From the NCBI RefSeq assembly GCF_963678635.1, contig NC_087071.1:15044864-15108863 (forward strand): DNA of 64,000 nt, in the 5' to 3' direction. How positions within the stretch are numbered: the first letter of the stretch is position 1; every line of letters starts with the position of its first letter. The notes beneath the pieces were generated by a model. That model made no database searches. It was given only the letters and a program-made list of their open reading frames with translations, and was not told the origin of the DNA. The DNA is from Symsagittifera roscoffensis. Lineage: Eukaryota > Xenacoelomorpha > Acoela > Convolutidae. Both the position numbers and the translations under genes were made by a program. Shown one piece after another: positions 30,405-43,120 of the stretch.

Positions 30405-31800
30405 TTGATTTGGGACACCGATCAGTGCCTGGCGGAAAGTTTGGCGCTGGCGACCAAGGAGTTACAAGAAAGAGACGTTAAGATGACGAGAGAGTTCGAG
30501 CGATTATTGAACGATCACGACAACATCTACGCTCACATGATGACTAGCCTGGAGAAAAGTTTAGATGCCAAAGCTGACCTTATGATGCGGAAGCTTGATG
30601 AGATCTTGAGCAGTGGCAACCGGGAGAATCGTCACGCTCCAACGGAGGACTCACACCAAACGACTGACGGAGGCGGAGCCCGCGGTCATGCAGGGGCCAA
30701 GCCGAGATCTAGAACCAGCTTTGAGTCTATAGGGAGAGACCCAGGACAGTCCTGTCGAGGGCGGGTTGGACGAATCCGGCCCCGCCACAAGCGGAAGCGA
30801 CGTCGGGGGCACAGTCACCGACAATGCCACAAGTCAGATCGGTGCCAGATCTGACTACCATCTCGCAGCACACCACGATGCTTGCTTCGATATTTGAGCC
30901 TTTGAATAGATCTCTCGAAATATTCATCACCAAACACTCCAAGTCAACCGAGAGAGAGGAGAGGTCAAGAAGGACACTCAAAAAGCCGAATTCATACAAG
31001 GACGAATCAGATGGCTGCATCGACACCTGGATAGAGGTGATGCAGTAACATTTTGATAAAGATAATCTCTCCAAAAAACAGCAACTCAGCGCACTGACGA
31101 GCAATCTAGAATGCATGGCCTTAAGCTGTGTAATGGCGAAAAGGACTGATGAACTAGACAGCGCTCGCAAAAAGTTCGACATCTTACTGAATCGCATTGG
31201 CTCGGCTGTGCAGAGACAGCAAGCTATGGTGAACTTTGAAAAGAGCCATCAAAACGATGACGAATCCATAGACCAGTTTTTGGATGACCTCGAGTTACTC
31301 AGATGGAGATGCAACCCTGATGAGAGGATATCGGAGCGGAACTTGGCTACTGCCTCAAAGTTCATGGATGGAGTAAAAAGTGATGAGCTAAAAACCATGT
31401 TGGCCACACACTTAACCATATCGCTAGATCAAGTGCCCACGCCCGATGGTTTGCGCAGAAGTCGCGTGAGTACTTGCTCATCAAAGTAAGGGCGCAAAAA
31501 TGTTACAGTAATCACGACAACTACAGTGGAATGATTACTGGCGCGAATTCAAGTTGGTACAGACCTCGGGACGACATCTACAAAAGGAGGTCATGTGCGA
31601 ATTGTGGTTCGATGGACCACCAAGTTTCAGCTTGTTCTACTTAAAAACAAAATATGAAGGCGATAAGCTACTTTCTTGACGATTTTGATGCAACCGAGGC
31701 AGACCACGAAGAGTATTTGAGGGGGCTCATAATGAAATATGGACCGAGATGCTTCTTATCTAAATTCGAGGGACATTTCAAGTCGGATTGCACTCATTTC
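30405..31800 (+). pseudogene. Element 2 gag capsid and nucleocapsid
   Basis: Begins TDQCLAESLALATKE, in one frame across the point where Element 1 changes frame. Capsid region at 30.87-31.49 kb (CIDTWIEVMQ, stop, LLNRIGSAVQ). First knuckle CANCGSMDHQVSAC intact near 31,595-31,636; second knuckle has lost its second Cys (CFLSKFEGH). Several stops. Confidence 0.8.
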
Positions 31801-33351
31801 TGAGATAGAGTAGCGGGCGCGAAGCATCCTCGCCATGAAGAGGCACTTTCGGGGTCAAGGCAAGTCGAGCCGCCTGATGAATGAAGCCGAATCACGGAAA
31901 TAAGAAGTGACAACAGGCACCTTCACAACCAAGAAGGTGAAGACTTTACCTGATGAGGCGATTCGCCTCGAGCCTGGAGGCAGAGTCAGCCGGTGCACTC
32001 AAAGTGGATTCTGGCCTAGCCGCACGGACCGCATTACAGATTGTTCAGCCAGAATTAGCTACCAAAGAAGTTGAGCAGTGGGTACGGTCAGAGTTAGAGA
32101 ATACAGAGCTGCGCGGAAAACTTGACATTCTAGGAAAATCAACGAAGGAAGAGGACAATCAGGAACCCAGGAAGTAGGGTCTAAAATTAAAAGTCATCTC
32201 GGGAAAGACCTTTGATATCATAAGAGAAGGGAAGAAAATAATAAGAGAAGGGATCATATCAGTCGCGGGAAATCAAGTGGTGAAGATTTTGAGCGAGCCG
32301 TCCGAGATCACGGCAGTACACATGGACATCTACGCGGACTACCTCATACAGAAAAACTCCAAATTGGATTCTAGGGTAGTGAGATCGTTACTAACATCAG
32401 GTGGACCAAGGCTAATGAAAGTAGATCGAGCTACATGAAGTTTATGGCCCATACCCAGTTCTCATGAACTTGTACGGCAGAAAAAGCTACACTAAAGCTC
32501 ACGGGAACGATGCAAGTGAACAGGTAGGCCGGATCTACATCGGTCGAGAAGAGCTCAAGGTCCGACGACTCAGACACAACGCCCTGCTCGAACAAGACGC
32601 AGTCCACATAGGTTGTGAAGCCGATCTGGCCGCGCATGTACTAGACGTTCAAGGTAGACAAATCTCAGTGAAGATATTATTAGACACCGGAGCAGTGGTC
32701 AGTGTCATGCCTGTGAGCACTTGGACCGACATGGGTTTGGACAGGTCGGATCTGATTCCGACTAATATCAGACTGGCAGCGGCTGATCAGGGTGCAATAT
32801 ATGTGACCGGAAGGACCCCTATCATCTCGTTGCAGCTAGGAGGGATACATCTCTGGATGAGTTTTCTGTTTGTCGAGAATCTTGATGAGTCCGACCAGTA
32901 TACCCTAGGACGAGATTTTGTGCGCCACTTCGATGTTACGATTGACCTCAACGACGCGTTGATAAGAACCAAGGACCCAGAGAGGAAGTATGAAAAGAAA
33001 CCAAATTATAAAATCCTGATTAACCAAGCAAAGATTCCAATTTTCCTAGATAGGAAAATTAAGTTAAAACCACATCATGCTGTAATAGCGACACATAGGA
33101 TGACGAACCAAAATGAGCTTAGCAACAACAAACAAGTGTTTCTGGTTCCAAATCCCAACAGTAAAAGCTCAGCTATTTTCGGAAGAAGTTTCTCACTCAC
33201 TCAGAGATGACTGTGTGTGTGTGTGTGTTGTTGAACACAGAGGCAAGTAACTGCTTCAGCAAGACAGCTTCAGCAAGTAACTGAATGTCCTTTACACGCC
33301 AATCAAGAATGCATACTAAAGAGGATAAGTGAAAGGAAGTTTTCTAAAAAG
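31801..33351 (+). pseudogene. Element 2 aspartic protease region
   Basis: Linker 31,953-32,177 (LATKEVEQWVRSELE), then 32,464-33,210 with LLDTGAVVSVMP and YTLGRDFVR intact over 248 codons. Stops and a (GT)n tract at 33,212-33,228 end it. Confidence 0.8.
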
Positions 33352-34820
33352 TTGTTTTCAATGAAATCAGAGACGGACGATGGGCTGTCTATTTGCCCAA
33401 ATTTGCCTGAGAGACCAAAAAAAAAGAGATTAGCATCGAACAAGCCGGTCCTATCTGAGATAGAGCACTTGAAAGGCAAATTAACAGAAAAAGAGTTAGA
33501 CTCGCTCAGAGAGGGGTTGAATAGGAACGCAGACATTTTTTCGAAGCGTAAGGCCGATATAGGCTGCTGCAATTTTGTAGAACATGAGATCGGCACCTCA
33601 TAGGGAGGGAGCTAGGAGAATGACACCACACAAGTCCAAAGCATGCAGAAAGAAAATTGAAATGTTAATGGAGTATGACATGATCGCGCGTCGAAGTCCC
33701 CGTGGGCTTGCGTCGTGGTCATGGCAACAAAAGAAAGGGTATCTTAGGTTTTGTTGTGACTTCTGTTACCTGAATGCGGTTTTGATAAAGGACGCATACC
33801 CAATTCCGCGCATCGACGAGAGCCTCTCCAAGTTAGGAGATACAAAATTCTTCGCGACGTTGGATTTAGGCTTTGCGTTCTGGCAAGTGCCCCTCAGAAA
33901 ACAAGATCGAGAGAAGACAGGCTTTGCGTGTGAACTGGGGCTGTACCAGTGGAAAAGAATGCCGTTTGGACTATGCAATGCGACTGCTACGTTCCAACAA
34001 TTAATGGCTCAGGCACTCACGATTGCAACTAAAAAGTATGGCAACCTCATAAGGTGTTAAGTTGATGGCGTGATCATCGCAACACAAACGCTGGAGGACC
34101 AAATGAGGAGACTAGACGAGATCTTTATTTGCATGAAACAAGCTGGTCTGAAGTGCAAACCTTCAAAGTGCGAAGTTCTGAGAGACTCAATCAAGTATCT
34201 GGGTCGCCTTGTAGTTGTAGTTCAGACCGGACCCCGAAGCAGTTGAAGCGGCGCTGACATGGAAAGCACCGAAGCCGGACACGCAATTGATGAGCTTTCT
34301 CGGATACGCTAACTACTACCGAGAATTCATCAAAGGGTATGCTGACAAGATATATCCCATGAAGAGGTTTACGCGAAATAAAGGCAAAAAATTCAGCTGG
34401 ACTGACGAGGCTCAGGTCTCCTTTGAGAATATTAAGCAAGAACTTTGAGAGGCGACGGTCCTCGACATGCCGACAGAAAAGGGGATGGTTTACTAGATAC
34501 AGATGCATCAGTAGTTGCGATATCGGGCATACTTCACCAGGAAAAGGAGTGGAACGGGAGGACACTGAAATGACATACGGTGCACTAAAGACGGAAATGT
34601 TCGTGGTGATCACCTCCGCTGAAAAACTCAGAGCCTACTTAGGGAGCGCTCCCTTCAAGTTGCGCGTGGACAATCGTGCTCCTGTCTGGCTGAAGACCTA
34701 TTCGATAGACCAAAGTTACCTTGGTCGTTTGATTGTGCGTCTGGACGGATATCACATGATCAAAGAGCATCGAACCCGTGACAGACAACAGAATGCCGAC
34801 AGCTTCAGCAAAAAGAGAGA
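33352..34820 (+). pseudogene. Element 2 reverse transcriptase and RNase H
   Basis: FSKRKADIGCCNFVEHE shows that protease and RT are in one frame here. RT motifs at 33,584-34,060 (YPIPRIDE, TLDLGFAFWQVP, MPFGLCNA) are good, but the catalytic YVDD is replaced by stop-VDG at about 34,060. RNase H is broken near 34,470-34,570; FKLRVDNRAPVWL and RQQNADSFS end it. Confidence 0.8.
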
Positions 34821-37690
34821 ATTTTCTGAGCGACTGGAAGAGAAGCAGGCCAACCAAGCAGAGATTAAGGATGTTTTTTCATTCCTGGACAAAGAGACCT
34901 ACGACGAACTGACAAATCCGGGCACCCCATACCAGGACATCCCGAACTTCCCGTGGAAGCAGCGACGGTTATCAAAATGTTGGCGAGAGGTGATCCGGTC
35001 CCGTTGGATGTGCTAGTTCGATCAAACCTGGTTGCTGACCAGGCAGGGTATCAACACCATAGCCATGCTAAACAAGAAGGTGAACGTGGCACCGGATTTC
35101 ATGCTGACACTCCGTGACCTGCTTGACAGAGAGGTTGAACGGCATGACCATGAATGGATGGAGACCATGCAGAGGTTGACAATCACCGAGAAAACGGTGA
35201 AGAGATCAGTATCAATTCGGAGTCGGACGTTGAAATGGATTGAATCAGTTAGTGAGTTCGATTCCGAAAGATGTCCTTCTCAGGACCTCGTATGTGGAGT
35301 GTCAACAATCGATCGCTACTCAGACTGTCCGGGGAGACAATGTCGAAACAACCAAGGGACAGAAATTTGTCCGGGGAGTCGACCTCAGAGCGACCAAGGG
35401 ACAAAATTTTGTCCGGGGAGTCGACCTCAGAGCGACGAAGGGACAGAAATTTGTCCGGGAGTCGAGAAACATCATGAACAAATCAGAAGATGATGATGCA
35501 GAATCCATCGGCTCAAGTGATGACCCGCAGGCTCAGCTGTCTAAGCCTTGGGAGAGTGGGTCAGAAAATACATCCAAATCCGACGTCTCAGAAATCGCGA
35601 TTCGTTCTTTGCTAGACCCAGACAGAGACCGATATACCTCCGACGAGGAGCGCACATTAATTGCTTATGCCGCAGACGAACTTGAGTTAATAGCAGTGTC
35701 TAAAAGTCCGACTAGGTTACTTCCGCATGCTATGGTCGTCCGTACCAACCTGAAACCATCAGTGCAAGAGGCAACACCTTTGAAAATGATATGCTGTGTT
35801 AAGCTGATGGACGATGCTCATGCACCGGAGATAGTTAGCGGACAACTAAACGTGATAAAGACATATCTGAAAGCCAGGTACCGACTGTCGGGTCTCTTAT
35901 GGGCTCAGCAAATTGATAGACTGACGATCAACCTAATGAGATGGATCGAAAACGGAGCACATCGCAAAGGTGATTTGGAAGAAGACAGCTACAAGATCCT
36001 AAACCAGTTTTACTTAAAGATAAAAGACCTGTTGTACTTGAACAAAGAAGGGATCGTGGTCTGCAAACGCAAGGAGGTGGACAAAGTCCTTAGCAAATAT
36101 AATTCGATAGTGCTACCGCAGTTGTATAAAACCGAATTGATCTTTCATTCACATCGTCAGATGGGCCATGAAGGCGTGGACAAAGTGAAAATTAGGATAC
36201 AGAAACGATTCGGATGGCCTGGTTTGAAGAAGGCTTGTGAAAAACTGATCTCTGCACGCTTGTCATGTCAACAGGCGGAGGATCTCAGGAAGTTGAGGTT
36301 TCCCCTGCAGTCAATAGAGTAATCAGAATTCATTGAGGTATTGCAAATTGAACATCAGAAGATACGCATGACAGCCACTGGCTACAATCAAGTGCTGGTA
36401 ATGATTGATCATTTCGCTAAATACGCAGAGGCAGCACCATGCATGACAGCATCAGCGGAAGAAACGTCTGATCACTTGATAAATGTATCGATAGCGAGAC
36501 ACGGCTGGCCCATCACATTCCAATCAAACAATGGCAAAACATTCGCAGATGATCTAACGAAGGAGTTAATGAAGAGGTCACAAGTGGCACAGACTCACTC
36601 GATCACTGATCACCCACAAATTAAAGGCCTAGTTGAAAGACAGGGTCGCACGTTAGTGTCCATGTTGATTGTTTAATGCTCACGATTCATGGACGACTGG
36701 GACAGGCATTTGACGGAATTGATGGACAGAACAGAACATTCTACCACGGGAATTAGCCCGCACATGCTGTTGACCGGTCACGAGAAAACACTTTTGTTAA
36801 CGTTCTTCTACCCTGAGTACCAAGGAAAGAAAACAGCATCACAAATGTACATTCGTGATGTGATTTGGAGCCAGCCTGAACTTAATGATTTATGCAGGAG
36901 GAATACGCAGCAGGCTCAAATTAGACAAAAACGAAGATTCGATAAAAAAAAAGACTGCGGAGGCAAAAGCCTACTCAATCGGAATGTTTGTCTGGGTGTT
37001 CTAGGAGGTGGTACCAACAAAGCAGGAAAAAAGTTGCGGAAAAAATGGCGCTTCATTTCACAAAAATGAAGTGCACCAAGGAGGTCGTTTTTATCAGCTG
37101 AGTACCGGACGCCCAGCTCATTACGAGAACATCAAGCCCCACAATGCTTCATCGGATGACTGGTGTATTCCAGCCGACATGCATGATGAGGACTATTTCA
37201 TTGTGGATCCTGCCTGCGAGATGAATGAAAGAGGTACGCACGACAAAACCGACGTGAATGAGGTGGTAGATAATTACGATCTGGCACTGGACCTGGAGTT
37301 AACCGAGCGAGTGGAGGTGGAGGACGAAACTCTTCCATGTGCCGAAGAAGACTGGGAATCTCCAGAACAAACTGAAGTTGATAAAGGATTGAAGCCCGAT
37401 TTTCCCTTCACCATGGAAACACGCAAGGGCAAAAGAGGAAAGAACAAGACGAAGTACAATCCGTATGGCGAGAATTTTGTCATTGACAGGTTAGTTTTGA
37501 GCGACATGATGGACTCGCTAGTGGGCCTGGACGAAGTAGTCGCATCACAAGAGATCTGGTCAGCCACACAAACAGGATTGGAACGACGATTGCTCTGAAC
37601 CGGAAGTGGAGTTCGAACCGGAGACTGACCAGATGTAAGAGCCAGAATTGACAAATCTGCGAGTGCTCGATGGCTCCATGATCTGCCAGG
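34821..37690 (+). pseudogene. Element 2 linker and integrase, truncated
   Basis: Linker with three tandem 42-bp repeats (35,345-35,460) encoding a repeated LSGES motif. Integrase at 35,240-37,070: HHCC finger present, but two of the three catalytic acids are changed (QIEHQK for QIDHQK, FQSNNG for FQSDNG); VERQ keeps its Glu. The GPY/F-like block is frameshifted at 37,050. Homology ends near 37,690. Confidence 0.8.
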
Positions 37691-39005
37691 GTGCAGGTAT
37701 ATGCAGATTTTGATTGCTGTTTAGCGGTAATGTGAAAATTTTGCATGGTTGTGAATTTTGGGGTGTATATAAAAATAAAACTGCTGCAAAATTCTGTAAA
37801 TGACCACTGGCACTGTATCTTGAGACGCACTCAACATTCTGGGGGCTCACTGACAGACGACGACACGCGATGAGGACATCGATCTTGAGTCCGGGGAGTA
37901 TGTGCCAGTCGGTCATATTTGGAAGTATGAACATGAGAAAACGTTTATTCTTAATTTTGGGGTGAAAAGTATTGTTTTTTTTAGAATTCGAATTGAGTGT
38001 GTCATGCTCAAGTTTCTCGCGACAACTGAAAAGATCAGAAAGATAAGATCAAAAAATTCGAACTACAATCGCGGGAAAGTAGTCAAAAAAAGTAGCGGGA
38101 AATTGTTATTTGCAATTTTCGATACATAATTCGAACGAGAGTAGAGCTGTCTTATTCTTGGCAGGAGACATAAAGTCATCACGAGTGAAGGGAGAGTAAA
38201 CTTGAGCGGACCAGAGTGAACCTTCGGTGGAAAGGTGGACAACCGAAGTCTCCCAATTTTCCAGACCCAAGACGTTTTTCTTGAGCAAAAACTTATTCGT
38301 TACAAGCTTCTCGAGTTAAACTTAAATTACTCAATCAATTCTAGAGTTGCTTTATAGTTTAGTTACTCGATTTTTCGAGGTGGTGTCGGAATGTGACTAC
38401 CTAATTAAATTTTCTTGAGCGTGTTATATATTGTTATGTTTAACCAGGGAAAATTTTTAGGCTGATCCATCTGAAATGGATCAAAGGTCCACTGTCTAAA
38501 AAAAAGTAACTGTATATAAGGTTCCGACCCAGTTTTTAACGGCGTTCGCGTATTTTAGGTAATTTGAAGTATTGGGGCATTCTTATTTTCTAGAGAGGGG
38601 TGAGGTATTTTGGTCGTAGCCTTTAAGCTGTAACCCGGGTTTTAGTCTCATATCGCAAGTGAACCGAAATGGCTTCGACCGCTTGAGGTAGAAAAACACA
38701 AGAGATAGTGTCCCTGACTATTGAGCCAATGGTCATAGGCCCTATTTTTCTTTAACCTCATATGTGACTTAAGTACGCAAGTGTTACAAGGAGTAAAAAA
38801 TGGCTGAAACGAAATCTTTCTGTGGATTAAACCTATGATGATGGGCTTAAACGGTGATTTGAACATGGAGAAAATGAAATGGCTCCGGATAACTAAATCC
38901 AAAAAAACTTGACAGAGCCAATTACTGAACGCGAAACTGCTGATTTGATTTTAGGACTCGAACCAACGGACGTAAGAAAAATTCAACGCGTTTCAAGATA
39001 GATTT
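37691..39005. other. Unassigned A/T-rich sequence
   Basis: No convincing coding sequence. Around 38,400-38,550 there is weak resemblance to the outer LTR end (CCATCTGAAATGGATC) but not enough to call. Confidence 0.3.
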
Positions 39006-39621
39006 AATTCCCAATGGTTGAGCGTCATCCCGTGCAAAAACTTAAGGTTCAAACTGTCGAACCAACAACTCTGAACTGCAACAGGATTTCGATTAGGCTC
39101 AAAAACATGCGAACGGCGTAAATGCGTGTGCGGAAAAGACGTTACCGAAGATGGTTGGCATGATCTTTCTTGCCTCAAAAGTGCAGGGAGTTTCTCTAGG
39201 CATTCAAACCTGAATGCCCGTATAAAGCAGAAATTATCTTCTACTCACATTCCGTCTGTTTTAGAAACACGATAAGAAGCGACCAGCCGGTTTGACGCTC
39301 ATTCCAAGGGCTGTTTAGTAGACTCCTTAGCTCCTAGTATGATAAGTACTGGGTCTGTTTATAACCCTGGTACTGCTGCCGCTGAACCGGAAGAGCAAAA
39401 AAATGACAAGTACAATGATCTAGTAGATGATGGGTATCTTTTTTAACCGCTAGCTTTTGAGATTTAGGGCGCGGTTGGCCCCAGCAAACTTTTTTTTGAG
39501 CAAGCTTTGTAAGAACTTAAACATATGCACTGAGGAATCCATAGTAGGCAGCTTTGTAAAACAGAGAATCTCCCTGGCAATACAGATTGCGAACGCCGCT
39601 TGCGTACTCGGAACAATAAAT
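39006..39621 (+). pseudogene. Fragment of a non-LTR-type RT protein, C-terminal Cys/His and endonuclease-like region
   Basis: In-frame pieces match a region that follows the RT domain in many metazoan RT proteins: WLSVIP, FRLGSKTCERRKCVCGKDV..DGWHDLSC, SAGSFSRHSNLNARIKQKL, IPSVLET, KRPAGLTLIP, and finally VKQRISLAIQIANAACVLGTI. In other members the KRP(D)G and WDATC motifs look like a PD-(D/E)xK nuclease; here the Asp is Ala and WDATC is gone. There are at least three stops and two frame changes. The RT domain itself is absent. Confidence 0.65.
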
Positions 39622-40639
39622 GACGAAATAACTTTCGACGAAATTTTTTATTTGTATTACTTGTGTATTTTAATTCTCGTGTCGAGTTGTGTGTTCTTAT
39701 GGAAGAAACGTAACCAGTATCGATTGTGACATACGACCAGAATGGACAAAAAGCAATTTCATATTCGAATTTTTATCGGAACATCAGACCGAGAAAATTG
39801 ATGGTTTTAATCAATTAGAGATCTTAATTGTGCATTTTGACAAACTCAAAAGGGTCAATTTGGAGTTCCGTGTTAATTTTAAAAAATTCGATTTGGACGT
39901 GAACGATACGTAACCTTTTAATTCTTTCGCACCAAGTGAAATTGCGGAATCAGAACAACAGGATTCTCCGAGAGAACAACAGTAGTCTCAGTGACAACGA
40001 CTACGGAAAAGCGACAGCAGATTGAGATTGTGATTAGAAATTGTCAGAAACCACTCCGAGTTGTAATGATTGGGTCGCTAAAATCGTCACAGAGCAGTTC
40101 ACGGGAACCAGGAAGGGTGTTGAGACGACGTGTTCAGCCTTCCGAGAAGAAATGAGAGTGTTATTTCTCCGGATTCCAGAATCCGGAAGGGTCTCGGGAT
40201 TGGAACTTGAACTGTTTTATACAAACTTTTAGCTTCCTGGAATGTCTTGAGTTGAATGCAATTAATACCAAATTAGTTTTCAGATAATGAGAAGCTAGGA
40301 GTTGGGGAAAAGGTTTGATCCATCGTTGATTGAGATGATGATTTTTATCTACTGAACAAAACAATAATAATTTAATATATAAGTAGTAGCCCTGCTTTTA
40401 GGAGAGACCTCGAGGTCTGGGGATACTGAAACCCAGCCGTGAGCTCACTAATTCTGCATACAATTAAGTTAATTAGAGCGTTCTGATCGAAGCCGGAAAG
40501 AGTAACGTTTTTTTGTCTCCCGATGTTAGAAAGACCACCAAAAGAAGTGACTTTGGCAAAGACGGTGGAAAGCATGTAGAGCTGTGTTTAGACGCTAGCC
40601 AGTCATTTTAGAACCTAGCTTTAATTTCCGTCGATATGT
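39622..40639. other. Unassigned sequence with one arm of an inverted repeat
   Basis: No recognised gene. 40,381-40,435 is an inverted match to 40,660-40,720 (CTGGGTxTCAGTATxCCCAGACC...CTACTACTT). Confidence 0.4.
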
Positions 40640-40720
40640 ACTTAAGCGCGATTATTACGACATGACTGGGTCTCAGTATTCCCAGACCACGAGGTCAGTA
40701 CTAAAAACAGGCTACTACTT
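40381..40720. repeat. Inverted repeat at the outer end of the Element 3 LTR
   Basis: Arms of about 55-70 bp, 40,381-40,435 and 40,660-40,720, about 80% alike by eye, separated by about 225 bp. The centre of each arm is itself a small hairpin (CTGGG...CCCAG) that recurs at 18,770-18,800 and 21,575-21,600. Confidence 0.6.
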
Positions 40721-42104
40721 ATTTATTATATTACTATTGGGCGAATGGTACATAGATGTTTTTATGGCGCACCTGGGCGTTATTCGTTTTTAACATCATG
40801 ACCGGCAGAAGCATTAACGAGTACTTCCTAATGCTCACAACAATTCCCTAACCACCGTGGCGGAAGGGTAGTTCGGAACGCAGAAGCCTTCCATATTCCC
40901 GTGAATACACTTTTTAACCTAGTTAAGACCGAAAACTCATCTACCAGGAAGGGTGGGGGATTGGCCGTCCCGTCGTTCTCTGAGCAGTTTGCGACCAAAA
41001 ACACTTAAAGTTACACAGGAAACCAAACAAAAGTAGTATAGTACCTAAGAAAAAACAAAAAACAAATAAATAACCGAAAAAATCAAAAACAGTAAGAAAG
41101 TATAAAATCGGTAGAAATCATCCTCCAGACGAGATGTGATCTGACCCTCCCTTTGATGTTGTTAGATATATTGTTGTTACAGGCGTTTATATCAATCAGG
41201 ATCGTTACTATCAAATTTGTGACCCGTTTGTAGTGCGTGTACTGTAGGTTAATCGAGTATTTAAGCACGTTAAAGCTAATTTACGCTCAATCCGGAAGGG
41301 TTTCGAGATTAGAGAAGAAGACTGATCCGGCAAAAAGGGGCTCAAGGAGAACAATCGACTCTTGGGTATCGTTAACAATTTTTGTTTCCCTTTTGGTACA
41401 AAGAGTAGGATATTAATCTGGGGGGGTCTCGACAGTGACTGCATGTAGTGACCCTTCACCGGATTGCAAATTTCCGAGTTAAGCACCCTACTTCGGGTAT
41501 TGAGCAAATGCGGAGGGGTAAAATATAAGAGGCGTCGAAAAGATCAGAATTGCAAAAAAAGTTAGGCGGAACCTATAAGAGAGAATATTTAATGACTCTG
41601 GAAAAAAGACGTTTTGGTTAATAAATTTGAAACAACTGGACAGATCCAGTTTATTTTTGTACATTAGATCAGAAATTAGGTGAGCTTACTCATAAGAACC
41701 TTCAAGTTTTTGAAAAAGTAAGCGTGAAGAATTTTTAAGAATGTTTTTAGCAATATTACCAATTAGTGAATTTAGACCCTTCACGTTTTGTAAATTTTTT
41801 TTTTGAAAAGCCCTTATACCCCTCGCAAAGGGTAGTAACGGTTGGATAAGACAATTTCACGCTGTTCTGGACAAAAAAAGAAGGCTAGGGAACCAGAAAA
41901 CCATAGTCGACTCGAAACTGTGCTAGTTACAAGACCCTTCACAGTTAAGGTGAATTGTCAAATAAAAGGCTTAGCTTCAATCCGGAAGGGTCTTTGGACG
42001 GAAAATACACCCTGCCTAGTTAGTTCCTACAGCATAATATCATCGGCGAACGTATCCGGAAGGGTATCTGGTGAAAATTTTAAAAGTCTCGGAAAAACTA
42101 TTTT

Positions 42105-42385
42105 GCCAATCCTGAGGGGTCCCAATTTTGCCAATCCGGAGAGGTCCTGTTTTTGCCAATCCGGAGGGGTCACAATTTTGCCAATCCAGAGGGGTTCCAA
42201 TTTTGCCAATCCGGAGGGGTCCCAATTTCGCCAATCCGGAGAAGTCCCAATTCTGTCAATCCGGAGGGGTCCTATTTTCGCCAATCCGGAGGGGTCCCAG
42301 TTTTGCCAATCCGGAAGGGTCCTATTTTTGCCAATCCGGGGGGTCTTGTTTTTGCAAATCCGGAGGGGTCCTATTTTTGTCAACT
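42105..42385 (+). repeat. 25-bp minisatellite
   Basis: About 11 units of GCCAATCCGGAGGGGTCCxA plus a T-rich spacer. Because 25 is not a multiple of 3, all three frames on both strands give repetitive open stretches. Confidence 0.9.
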
Positions 42386-42591
42386 TAAGTAGACAAAAGA
42401 AAAGTAAGTAGTGAAAGGTATTAGATTATTAGGAGAAACCAGTGAATGCACTGGTAACTTGCATTTTCTAAAAGACCAAACTTAAACAAAACAGGTCTAA
42501 ACCAGGATATTCGCGACAGTATTCGCGAAACTTAACAAGAGTTTGTCACTGATTTGTGTGGATTGAAAACCAAATTGTTTTTTGGAAAAGT

Positions 42592-42700
42592 GGTTGCCTT
42601 GAGGATTTTAGTAGGTCTAGCTGGGGCAATCCGAAGGCAGATAGGTGTCACAGGACTTGGTGGGTGCAATAGACGCCCACTTGAGAAAATTACTGCCTTC
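42592..42700 (+). promoter_or_regulatory. Structured RNA module of Element 3 leader
   Basis: GGTTGCCTTGAG start and GGGGCAATCC; outer stem GAAGGCAG/CTGCCTTC (42,633-42,640 with 42,693-42,700), inner hairpin GTGGGTG/CGCCCAC (42,660-42,666 with 42,674-42,680), then ACTTGAGAAAA. Both stems differ in sequence from Element 1 yet keep pairing. Confidence 0.65.
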
Positions 42701-43120
42701 AAGTTTTGTCTGTTTGGTGCAGCACGAAACAGGGAAAATTCTTTCTTTAGAAAAAAGTTCGATTATTACATTGTGACTGACTAAAGTACAAAACACATAC
42801 GTTTTTCTTTGAAAAGATTTATATATTTTTCCTTTTCTTCAATTTTGGTTTTAAACCAATAATATCTGTTCTTGATTGTGTAGTGAGCACACCATCTTTT
42901 GAATATATTGATATCATCAGGCTGTCCTAGCTTCATATCTTACACCTAATCATCGATCGTTGCTATTAAATTGTAAACACGCTGTACTGTGATAAAATAC
43001 AAGGATTCGTGGTCACTAATTAAGCGACACTTCTGGAATTTAATGTGTTGTTTTATTATTATCAGAAGTAAATGAGTGTATTATCGAATTGAGTGTATAG
43101 GCAGTAAGAAGTGATAAATT

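Larger units (their letters stand above)
21460..37690 (+). mobile_element. Element 2: decayed family member with truncated 3' end
   Basis: LTR/leader 21,460-29,545 (with a 4.5-kb insertion), then gag, protease, RT, RNase H and integrase fragments in order. Homology with Element 1 Pol stops near 37,690, within the linker after LTNLRVL, so the macrodomain and ORF3 are missing. Many stops and frameshifts; the RT and integrase catalytic sites are mutated. Confidence 0.85.
40640..43120 (+). repeat. LTR and leader of Element 3
   Basis: Related to the Element 2 LTR: TTGGGCGAATGGTACATAGATGTTTTTATGGCGC-like start (40.74 kb), a long CAAAAA-rich tract (41.03-41.1 kb) and CCAGACGAGATGTGATCTGACC (41.12 kb). 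CCGGAAGGGT motifs, a 25-bp minisatellite at 42.1-42.4 kb and one structured RNA module follow. Edges are approximate. The long frames across 41.8-42.4 kb on both strands are products of the minisatellite. Confidence 0.6.

Noticed and set aside
33212-33228. (GT)n microsatellite
   Set aside because: Short simple repeat at a broken site of the Element 2 protease region; no further meaning.
38330-38560. Possible further LTR end (CCATCTGAAATGGATC, similar to the outer end of the Element 2 LTR)
   Set aside because: The match is too short and the following sequence does not align.
39457-39913. Two plus-strand frames with hydrophobic stretch (YLYYLCILILVSSCVFLW)
   Set aside because: The first overlaps the non-LTR RT fragment end in the same frame; the hydrophobic part is 3' flanking A/T-rich sequence.
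42105-42385. CRISPR-like regular repeats
   Set aside because: Units are head-to-tail without unique spacers, in a eukaryotic LTR; it is a minisatellite.
41842-42411. Long open frames on both strands with NPEGSQFCQSGG-like repeats
   Set aside because: They arise from the 25-bp minisatellite; all frames are open because of the repeat.
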